The notes beneath the pieces are model-generated. The model was not told where the DNA came from, did no database searches, and saw only the letters and a list, made by a program, of their open reading frames with translations. Below, piece after piece: positions 24,004 through 34,364 of a stretch of 64,000 nt of DNA (positions within the stretch are counted from its first letter, which is position 1; each line of letters starts with the position of its first letter). The translations under genes and the position numbers were made by a program. This stretch comes from Deroplatys truncata (taxonomy: Eukaryota > Arthropoda > Insecta > Mantodea > Mantidae): positions 414,851,198 to 414,915,197 of the forward strand of contig CM060990.1 of assembly GCA_030765065.1 (NCBI GenBank), in the 5' to 3' direction.

Positions 24004-24550
24004 GACTTGAACCCTCAAAGGATATGCCGCCATCTGATAAGGTTCTTTGATCTTTGCCGACAAAACCCGCCGCCTCCCTTTGAGGCCTATATGCCGCCTG
24101 CTCGCTCGTGCCACTAGCCGCGCCCCCTCCCCCCATGTGGTCTGGTCACGTGCTGGCGGTCACCCCTCCCCCACCCCTTCCCTTGTGACCTCACCCTTAA
24201 ATGCTGCTGGACACCCGATCCCCCTACCCCATCCTTTCTAATCCTATCCCGTACTCTGGGCACGCCCTCTCTGGAGAACAATGGGCTATTGTTCAAATCG
24301 CCTAAGCCAGCGTTGGAGTAGAGCAGAGAGGAGGGGGCATCATGCTCCAGTAGCTTTTAAGGGTGAAACCACAAAGGTTAAGTTTTTTCACGTGTGCTAT
24401 ACTTTCACCGCAAAACAGAGACACAGGACAATGCATTATTGTTCTCATCGTAAATGGCGGTGTCGGAATAGCAAAAAGCGGGGGTGGGAGTCGGCGGCAT
24501 AGAAGAAAGGAACTTATCAGTGGTTGACATCAGCTTTGAAGCTGCGTGTT
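24004..24550. other. Diverged centre of the palindrome
   Basis: The two sides stop matching closely at 24,003 and 24,551, but traces of inverted homology continue to the middle: 'ctgataag', 'ttgccgac' / 'tatgccgccgac', 'ttaagggtga' and 'ccacaaagg / ccttgtgac'. The symmetry point is a short hairpin, GAACAAT-gggct-ATTGTTC (24,276-24,294). The segment is GC-rich and related to the repeat at 7,281-7,670. It is non-coding. Confidence 0.75.
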
Positions 24551-25246
24551 GCCATATATTATCTACTGTAGGGTGGGGGAAGAGGGGAAGTGAGGGGAAA
24601 TACATACGTTTACAGGCCTTTCTATTTGACGGTCTTTATCAAAAAAAGATATTTGTATTATTACCGATTATATCCTTGGATTGTAGCTCGTTATTGATTG
24701 TTGTTCCAAGTCGGGTTGGAGGACTAGGATTGAATCCCGTGACATGAATACAAAGTCATCCTCGAATAAAATAAAAAAAGTAATTAAAAATAAAATGGTG
24801 AACGTGCGATATTACATTTATATCAGTAACTAATTTCTTTGTTATGTATATTTGGACATCTGTCATCCTTGCGAATATTATATCTCTTAGATGAATGTAT
24901 ATTTAAATGGTATAGTGAGCGTAAAAACTAGATTACGTAAGACGCTGGCGCGAGCTGTAGCTGTATATGCATGCTACTACGTATAGGTCCGACCCTTACG
25001 GCGTGCCATGCCGTACTGGCGGTCTCGTGTAGCTCTCATAGCCTCATGAAGCCGGCCTTTCATCCTACCTTACTCCCTCCAGGTGCCACCCCTCAGCCGC
25101 CTTTCGCAAGCCTTCTCCTCTCCGCCAGCTGCTCGCTCCCGTCCGATGCCGACATGAAAGGTACGCTTCTAAAAGATGGCTGAAGCATGCATGTTAGCTT
25201 TCCGATACATGAAGGTAGCCATTATAGTTGATAACGTTCGCTTTGG
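24551..25246. other. Inner GC-rich segment, right arm
   Basis: Mirror of 23,308-24,003, including the 70-codon frame, here on the plus strand at 24,971-25,183 with Val in place of Ala. No recognisable gene. Confidence 0.5.
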
Positions 25247-28200
25247 TTTTAAAAGAAATTTAAAAATAGATTGCAAGACATTATCTTAAACAAAGGAAGT
25301 CTTAAAAATGAAAATATAACAATCTTTATACTAAACACAAATCGGTCTTGATTATAATTATAAACAGTCAGAAGAAGATCGTTGTTTTTCACCTAAAAAT
25401 ACAATACATTTATTAAAACATTTCCTAATTCGATTCTACAAGCTACACATCTGAGTAAATCTGAAAAAAAATTATTGCTCGTAATTACGGGAAAATGCAG
25501 CGGTTTTAAAAATAAACGAACATTAAAACGTATAAAAATGCATATTGTACACTGATTTTTGACGAATGAGAGGAAGAAATTATTGAAAAAATCACTAAAT
25601 AATAGGAAATATACATGAATTTTAATTAAATAAGGGTGGAAAAACTTCTACACTATTTCCAAAGTATTTAAACGATGAAATTTTAGATTATCTTTGCAAA
25701 AGAAATTTAAAAATAGATTGCAAGACATCTTTAACAAAGGAAGTCTTAAAAATGAAAATATAACAATCTTTATACTAAATGCAAATAACGGTTATGGCAG
25801 CTTTAAAAAATGTAGATGCTTTAAGCTAAAAAATACAAAACATTTCCTAATTCGATTCTACAAGCTACACATCTGAGTAAATCTGAAAAAAATTATTGTT
25901 CGTAATTACGGACAAATGCAGCGGTTTTAAAAATAAACGGACATTAAAACGTATAAAAATGCGTATTGTACACTGATTTTTGACGAACGAGAGGAAGAAA
26001 TTATTGAAAAAATCACTAAATAATAGGGTATATACATGAATTTAATTAAATAAGGGTTGAAAAACTTCTACGCTATTTCCAAAGTATTTCAACGATGAAA
26101 TCTTAGACTATCTTTGCGAGCGTAGCGAGTACGTTGGTATGAAACTTGTGTATATGAGATGCATGTCCCGACATGATGGCGACAGTCAAACTGTCCCCGA
26201 CTGTAACGTCATATGGTGAAAGTTAACGTGTTTAAGCACTGTCGACTGCTAATGAGGTCTGTTTTTACTGTTTTGTTCAGACAATAACGGCAGCACTTTG
26301 CATTCGAGATGTCTCGGATTCGATTCCCGTAGGGACGAGCACTCTAACCTTACGTTTCTCACGATTTTCGCTGGTCTGCTGGCTAATGCAGTAGAGGTAT
26401 TTGCTATCACGATTCCCTTTCAAACCATTTTATTTGTATTTTTTCTCGTGAATTTCTAGGGTTCAGGTGGTTTTAAAAGAAATTTAAAATAGATTGCAAG
26501 ACATTATCTATAACAAAGGAAGACTTAAAAATGAAAATATAACAATCTTTATACTAAATACAAATAACGGTCATGGCAGCTTTAAAATGTAGATGCTTTA
26601 ACCTAAAAAATACAATACATTTATTAAAACATTTCCTAATTCGATTCTACAAGCTACACATCTGAGTAAATCTAAAAAAAAATTATTGCTCGTAATTACG
26701 GACAAATGCAGCGGTTTTAAAAATAAACGGACATTAAAACGTATAAAAATGCGTATTGTACACTGATTTTTGACGAATGAGAGGAAGAAATTATTGAAAA
26801 AAATCACTAAATAATAGGGTATATACATGAATTTTAATTAAATAAGGGTGGAAAAACTTCTACACTATTTCCAAAGTATTTCAACGATGAAATTTTAGAT
26901 TATCTTTGCAAAAGAAATTTAAAAATAGATTGTAAGACATCTTTAACAAAGGAAGTCTTAAAAATGAAAATATAACAATCTTTATACTAAATGCAAATAA
27001 CGGTTATGGCAGCTTTAACAAATGTAGATGCTTTAAGCTAAAAAATACAAAACATTTCCTAATTCGATTCTACAAGCTACACATCTGAGTAAATCTGAAA
27101 AAAATTATTGTTCGTAATTACGGACAAATGCAGCGGTTTTAAAAATAAACGGACATTAAAGCGTATAAAAATGCGTATTGTACACTGATTTTTGACGAAT
27201 GAGAGGAAGAAATTATTGAAAAAATCACTAAATAATAGGGTATATACATGAATTTAATTAAATAAGGGCTGAAAAACTTCTACACTATTTTCAAAGTATT
27301 GCAACGATGAAATCTCAGACTATCTTTGCGAGCGTAGCGAGTACGTTGGTATGAAACTTGTGTATATGAGATGCATGTCCCGACATGATGGCGACAGTCA
27401 AACTGTCCCCGACTGTAACGTCATATGGTGAAAGTTAACGTGTTTAAGCACTGTCGACTGCTAATGAGGTCTGTTTTTACTGTTTTGTTCAGACAATAAC
27501 GGCAGCACTTTGCATTCGAGATGTCTCGGATTCGATTCCCGTAGGGACGAGCACTCTAACCTTACGTTTCTCACGATTTTCGCTGGTCTGCTGGCTAATG
27601 CAGTAGAGGTACTTGCTATCACGATTCCCTTTCAAACCATTTTATTTGTATTTTCTCTCGTGAATTTCTAGGGTTCAGGTGGTTTTAAAAGAAATTTAAA
27701 ATAGATTGCAAGACATTATCTATAACAAAGGAAGACTTAAAAATGAAAATATAACAATCTTTATACTAAATACAAATAACGGTCATGGCAGCTTTAAAAT
27801 GTAGATGCTTTAACCTAAAAATACAATACATTTATTAAAACATTTCCTAATTCGATTCTACAAGCTACACATCTGAGTAAATCTGAAAAAAATTATTGCT
27901 CGTAATTACGGACAAATGCAGCGGTTTTAAAAATAAACGGACATTAAAACGTATAAAAATGCGTATTGTACACTGATTTTTGACGAATGAGAGGAAGAAA
28001 TTATTGAAAAAATCACTAAATAATAGGGTATATACATGAATTTAATTAAATAAGTGCGGAAAAACTTCTACACTATTTCCAAAGTATTTCAACGATGAAA
28101 TTTTCGATTATCTTTGCGAGCGTAGTGAGTACGTTGGTATGAAACTTCTGTATATGACTCTAAAATATGAGATGTCTAAAATATGCATGTCCCGACATGG

Positions 28201-28490
28201 CTGCAACAGTCAAACTGTCCCCGACTGTGACGTCATATGGTGAAAGTTAACGTGCTTAAGCATGACGAGTGCTAATGAGGTCTGTTTTTACTGTTTTGTT
28301 CAGACAATAACGGCAGCACTTTGCATTCGAGATGTCTCGGATTCGATTCCTGTAGGGACGAGCACTCTCACCTTACGTTTCTCGCGATTTTCGCTGGTCT
28401 GCCGCCTAATGCAGTAGAGGTATTTGCTATCACGATTCCCTTTCAAACCATTTTATATGTATTTTTTCACGTGAATTTCTAGGGTTCAGG
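25246..28490. repeat. Higher-order A/B repeat array, right arm (A-A-B-A-A-B-A-B)
   Basis: A units at 25,246-25,697, 25,698-26,115, 26,473-26,907, 26,908-27,327 and 27,684-28,115; B units start at 26,116, 27,328 and 28,116 with 'gcgagcgtag(c/t)gagtacg'. The first two B starts are 1,212 bp apart. Relative to the left arm there is one extra A-A-B block, which accounts for the 1.2-kb length difference between arms. B units carry two adjacent hairpins, catgtc-cc-gacatg and gacagt-caa-actgtc. Confidence 0.85.
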
Positions 28491-28935
28491 GGTTAGATTT
28501 CCATCGATTGTTTACTCTGACCTTACGTTTCTCACGATTTTCGCTGGTCTGCTGCCTAATGCTGTAGTGGTTTCTCATCGTCACCGATTTCTTTCATTCT
28601 ATATAATTTGTATCTTTCACGTGTGCTTTTAGAGTCCCTGGTTCGAGTTCTGTTGGACGCTCACTCTGACATATTTTTTCATGGTTTTCCATGGTCTGCA
28701 TGCGAATGTCTGGGTGGTTTCTCATCTAGCACGATTTTCTTTCTTTTTGCATCTAGGTTTTGTTGCGCGAAGGGACTGCTTGCCTCCTGCTCGGTCGATG
28801 GATCGTTCATCACCTTCACCAGTCAAGCTCTCCGAATCTGTACGATTATAGCCGAACAATACATAACATCTTCACAATACTTTACACCTTCTCTCTAAAC
28901 ATACGAAGCTATACGGAGACGCTCGAACATCAGTG
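28330..28935. repeat. 147-bp tandem units with tRNA-like B boxes, right arm
   Basis: Mirror of 20,825-21,430. In this orientation the boxes read 'ctcggattcgattcc' and 'ccctggttcgagttc', matching the Pol III B-box pattern GGTTCGANTCC. Frames of 62-96 codons here are shadows. Confidence 0.75.
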
Positions 28936-28994
28936 TAACACGACTTGAAATATATAAGAGCTTACACGCTACATCACCGTTTTTAGTATTGATA

Positions 28995-29310
28995 ATCAGG
29001 ATATAATTGATTAAAAAAGGTCCATGCTTTCTCTATAAATAGAGCGAACTTGTGTATTGAAATTCATTCTGTTGATCATCTCTGAGGTGTTAACGTCGCT
29101 GTTCTCTCAGAAAATAATCTAAAGTGTTATCAATGTGAAGAAGAGTACATTTCCTTGAAGAAGGGTTAATACGATATATAATTGATGCATAAAGGTTCGT
29201 GCTTCCTCTATAAATAGAGCATCCTCTAGCATTGAAGTTGATTCTGTTGATCATCTCTGAGGTGTTAACATCCTGTTCTCTCCAAGAATAATCAGCTTTC
29301 TAAAGTGGTA
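28995..29310 (+). promoter_or_regulatory. Duplicated TATA promoter module of right polymerase
   Basis: CTCTATAAATAGAG occurs at 29,031-29,044 and 29,206-29,219, again 175 bp apart, each followed by 'ttctgttgatcatctctgag'. The second lies about 155 bp before the ATG at 29,375. Both copies have kept the 14-bp palindromic TATA unchanged although the surrounding sequence has drifted. Confidence 0.65.
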
Positions 29311-29374
29311 TCAAGGTGAAGAGGGCTACATTTCATTGATCAGTGATTAATACGTTATTACATCAAGAATAAAG

Positions 29375-32300
29375 ATGAATAACTCAGCGTATAAGGATAT
29401 TATTCCAAGCGCTACTGGATATGCATGCGGAAAATGTGGGAAGAAGTTCCTCCGAGGTTATGACAAGAGAAGACACGAGATGAGCTGCAAGAAGCTCTTC
29501 AAATGTAAAAATTGTAATGTAACCTTCAAAGATGGTTATAAGGGGCAGCGACACGAAGATATATGTGAAATAAGCAGCCCTCAGAAGAAATGAAGATTGG
29601 AGCCAACTAAACATCAGTTGCTGTCAACAATGGAGGACTGTGGTATGAAAGAATACGAAACTTCATTCGAAGGACGATTGAAATCGTATTTTATACGATG
29701 CGAGTCACCTAAGGACCTGAATATGTATCTGCAAGAGGCAAAACAATGGATAATCCAGGCTGTGCATAAAGAGCTTAGCATTCATAAGAGTGTTAAAATT
29801 AATCTGCTGGCTGAGTGTCGATTTGTTAACAGTATTGGTGAAACCTGTGACAAAACATTTAAAACACGGAATCAAGCTGTTTTCCTGGAAACTGAACTGG
29901 AGTCAGCGATGGAAGTGAAATTCAAGAAATTGGTGACTGAAATGGAGGAGTCTCAGCTTAAGGGTAGCAGCTGGGCTTTGCTTGCTGTGGAAGGAGTTCG
30001 ACTTCGTATCAACAAGTACAATCCGTTGCGAGGAAGTAGCTACATACCACTACCGTCAGCTGTTGAAGCAAGGAAAGCATGTATAAACATTCAGAACTTT
30101 AGCGACGAGAAATGTTTCATGTACTCCGTATTAGCTAAATTCGTGAGCACCAAGCCTCAACGCGTCAGCAAATACAAACAACTTCAAGATAAGTACGACT
30201 TCAGCTGTGTTTCTTACCCTACTCCACTTTCTCAAATACCTAAATTTGAGAAGTTTAACAATATGTCTATTAACGTTTTCGGGCTAGATGAGAAGTATGA
30301 AGTGTATCCGATAAAGGTTGTTGATATTGAACTACCTGAACACTGCGACCTGCTACTATTGAGTGATAGTAGTGGAAAACATCACTACGTATATATAAAG
30401 AATTTTGAGAAACTCATTCGACACCAGAAAACTAACCATAATGGACGGGTTTATACTTGTAAGCGCTGCTTTACACATTTTGATGATCGATATGGACGAA
30501 GTGGACTGGAAAAACTGCAAGAACATGCAACCATCTGTAATCAGCATGGTGTTGCAAGGGTAGTTATGCCTACCAAGGAGAAATCAATTGTTCAGTTTAA
30601 AAATGGTGAGAGGATGCTGAAAGTACCTTATGTCATCTATGCTGATTTTGAGAGTATTCTCACTCCATGCCATACGTGTATACCCAATCCTGAAACTTCC
30701 TATACAACCCCTTATCAAGAGCACACACCAATGAGCTTCTGTGTTTACGTGAAGCCTACATCCAGTGTTGAACATCTCGAAACTGGTCTTCCTAAGCAAC
30801 CCTATGTGTATCGTGGTGCTGATGCTGCTCAGAAGTTTATGCTGTACCTGACATCTCTTGCAAAAATGATTGATGACATATACAAATCTGCTAAGCCTCT
30901 GAAACTTACGGATCAAGAGCAAAAGGATTTTGAGTCTTCTTCAGCATGCTACTTGTGTGGAAAAGGCTTTACAGGAGAAAACTACAAAGTACGCGACCAT
31001 GATCACATCAGCGGTGAATATCGTGGAAGTCTTCATAATGAATGTAATTTAGCCTGTAAAACACTTAAATATATACCAGTCTTCATGCATAACCTTAGCG
31101 GATATGACTCTCATTTCATTGTTAAGGAGCTGGGTTGTACAAGTGAACGTGTGGAGGTAATTCCTAACTCTGAAGAAAGCTATATCTCATTCACCAAGTA
31201 TGTAGGAGATATAAAGCTTCGATTTGTCGATAGCTTCCGATTCCTCAGTACAAGCTTGGATAAGTTGGTAAAAAATCTAACCTCGTATCCTGAAACGCTA
31301 AAGTACTTTGGAGAAGACAAATTGAAGTTGATGACCCGTAAGGGTGTATTTCCCTATGATTTTGTTACGTCATGGGATGTCCTGAACGAAACCTGCTTGC
31401 CTCCTAAGGACTACTTCTACAATAGATTAAATGAAGAAGAAATTACTGATACTGACTACGATCATGCTAGAAATGTATGGGAGCTGTTTAATGTGAGAAA
31501 CCTGGGAGAGTACAGCGATCTCTACTTAACTTCGGATGTACTTCTCCTAGCTGATGTCTTTGAGACGTTCAGAGAGCAAACCCTTAAAACACACAAAGTT
31601 GATCCTGCCCATTATTTTACCTCTCCAGGTCTTACATGGGACGCCATGTTACTGTATACTGGAATTAAGCTGGAGCTGTTACAAGATTATGATCAACTAC
31701 TCATGGTGGAAACAGGTATAAGAGGAGGTTTATGCCAAGTTTCCCATCGGTATGCTGAGGCTAATAACACTTATATGGATAAGTTTTATCCGTCGAGACC
31801 AACCCAATTTATCACATACGAGGACGCTAATAACCAATATGGGTGAGCAATGTGTCACGCCCTTCCTTTTGGTGGATTTCAGTGGGTGACACCTGAAGAA
31901 ATCAACTTAGAAACACTACAAGAAGATGATCCTCATGGGTACATATTAGAAGTCGACATCGAGTATCCTGCTGAACTTCACGATCTACACAACGATCTAC
32001 CTTTCCTGCCAGAGTGTATGAAACCATTGGAATCATCTACAAAGAAACTGATACCTCATCTTGGACCTCGAAAGAAGTATGTAGTGCATTACATGGCTTT
32101 GAAGCAAGCTCTTAGTCATGGACTACGACTAACAAAAATCCATCGTGTGCTAAAATTCCGACAGTCCCAGTGGTTGAAACCTTATGTGGAATTAACAACA
32201 GGCTACGACAACAAGCTACAAATGATTTCGAGAAGGATCTCTACAAGCTCTTTAACAACGCTATGTTTGGAAAAACTATGGAGAACCTGCGTAACCGTAT

Positions 32301-32962
32301 GGATATACGGCTGGTGACCAATGAAAAAACTCTAGAGAAGCTGTACGTATGGCCTCTCGTCAGATTGTATTCAACAAGCCTATATACATCGGTATGAGTG
32401 TGTTGGATATCTCCAAGACATTAATGTATAACTATCATTATGATGTGTTGTTACCGTATTATGGAGCTGAAAACCTGAAGCTTATGTATATGGACACTGA
32501 TTCGTGCATTCATCGTGTAACAACTGAAGATGTGTACCAGGATAAGCTACGTTTTCTTGAGCATCTCGATACAGCTGATTACCCTGTCAACCATATATCC
32601 TATTCACCTCTAAACAAGAAGGTATTGGGAAAATTTAAAGATGAGGCTAATGGTAAAATCATTCAACGCTTTGCTGGACTACGTCCTAAAATGTATGCCT
32701 TAGATATTCAACGGTCAATGATAAAAAAGATTAAAGGTATAAAACGTAGTGCTATTAAGCAGTACGTTACGTTCGAGAGCTATACTGACTGTCTTAAAAC
32801 CAGTGAAATTATCAGAATCTGATCCTGTCGCGACAGCATGCTCTTGCCACAGTACAAGTGAATAAAATTACATTGACACCATACGACGATAAAAGAATTA
32901 TTGCTGAGGACGGTATAACGACATACGCCTATGGACATTACGCCATTACAAACAGTGCTTAA
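29375..32962 (+). pseudogene. Polinton-type protein-primed DNA polymerase B, right-arm copy, broken
   Basis: Same architecture as the left copy: two C2HC fingers at residues 18-38 and 44-64, a third finger, Exo I Asp424/Glu426, Cys/His insertion about 525-561, Exo II about 572-582, Exo III about 717-727, motif A Asp817, then motif B (about 32,241-32,276) and motif C YMDTDS (32,487-32,504). The start is the ATG at 29,375, which keeps both fingers. Lesions shared with the left copy: TGA at 31,844-31,846, where a Trp codon (TGG) would be expected after the NxYG motif, and frameshifts near 32,190-32,200 and 32,340-32,350. Private lesions: an AGA-to-TGA stop at 29,591-29,593 and a 10-bp deletion near 32,816. 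The exonuclease region is continuous here, unlike in the left arm. Confidence 0.95.
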
Positions 32963-33324
32963 AAGAATGTAAGTCGAATATGAAGATTTTCTCGTGAGTC
33001 TACAATCTTAAAAAAATGAAGGTTATCTGTGTGCTGTATATGCAGATAGCTGGCGCCTGATGAAGAAAGAAGAAGATGGAAGGGAAGGTGGTAACCCTGC
33101 CATTAGGAGCAATCCTAGTGCTAGTCTCAAGCCTAGATAAAAGGGGAGAGACATCTACAACGAACTAAAATAAAGGTATGTTGACGTAAAGCTTTTCAAT
33201 TTGTGAACCAATATGTAGTTTATCCCTCTCCGCATCGTACAATAACTGTTTAACATATAATAAGTTTGTAAGATTTAGAAAAAAGTATATAAATTGTTGT
33301 AACGTTGGATGAGAAATGTTTTAT
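32963..33324 (+). other. 3' region of polymerase gene, right arm
   Basis: Just after the stop codon, GTAAGT at 32,969 and a pyrimidine-poor but well-placed 'tatatgcag' ending at 33,045 could bound a 77-nt 3'-UTR intron. A 26-codon frame (MKKEEDGREGG...) follows at about 33,059, and an 'aaaataaag' polyadenylation-like signal lies near 33,166. All of it is mirrored in the left arm, so conservation gives no independent support. Confidence 0.3.
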
Positions 33325-34083
33325 AATTTAATTACTCTCTATATTACCATGAGTACCTGTGATACTAGTTGAATTGCCTGTTAAAATGACTTAAATACCT
33401 GTGATACTACCCGAATCGTGTGAAATTACCTTAACTAGCTCAGATACGAATTCCTGCTCTAAATTAGTACGAGCACCTGTGATACTATCTGGTTTGCCCT
33501 AAATATCAATGATACTAGATGAATTACCTGTTAAAATGACTCAAATACCATTGATACAACCTGAATCACCTGCATTTACCTTAAATAGCTGTGATACAAA
33601 TCTCTGATCGAAATTATCAATAATATCTGTGAAGCTATGTCGATTACCTCAAATACTTACGATATTACCTGAACTATCTGTGAAATACGAAGCTATGTTA
33701 TAACCGACCCCTGGAACCTACCCTCCTGTAATGCTAGCTGAATTACTCTAAACGTCTGTGATACTTGAATTAACCTAAATACCTACGATACCCTCTGAAT
33801 TACCTGTGAAATACGACACTAAGCTATACCCAACCCTAGAATCTATCCTCTTGTGATACTAGCTGAATTAGCCTAAATACCTAAGATACTAGCTGAATTA
33901 CCTGTGAAATCATGCAGAGCCATGATGCAGTTAGCCTCTGGAATCTATCCTCCAGTGATACTAGATGAATTAGCCTAAATACATACGATACTAGCTGAAT
34001 TACCTGTGAAATCATACACTGCTATGATCCAGTCAGTCTCTTGCAATACTAGCTGAATTACTTACCTGTTAGTGTTAGCGGGT
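33325..34083. repeat. ~40-bp diffuse tandem repeat, right arm
   Basis: Mirror of 15,662-16,420, with units such as 'gatactagctgaattacct'. Non-coding. Confidence 0.8.
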
Positions 34084-34089
34084 TAGCTT

Positions 34090-34277
34090 TTCCCGTTGCA
34101 GGTCACCTTTTTCCCTTTATGGCTCACCTTTTTCCCTTTGGTGGCTGCCTTTTTCCCTTTGCTGGTGACATTTTTCCCTTTACTGGTCGCCTTTTTCCCG
34201 TTGCTAGTCAACTTTTTCCCTTTGTGGACCTCCTTTTTCCCTGAGCAGTCACCTTTTACCCCTGAACGAGTCACCTT
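34090..34277. repeat. 21-bp tandem repeat, right arm
   Basis: Mirror of 15,468-15,655. The encoded heptad frames on both strands (34,083-34,274 minus; 34,096-34,290 plus) are the same as in the left arm. Confidence 0.75.
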
Positions 34278-34364
34278 TTTCCCTGAATAGGTTACGTGAT
34301 GGGCATGTCTAGAACATTGACATGAAACAGTTTTCCACTAAGTTCGCGTCTAAAGTCGCTTTCA

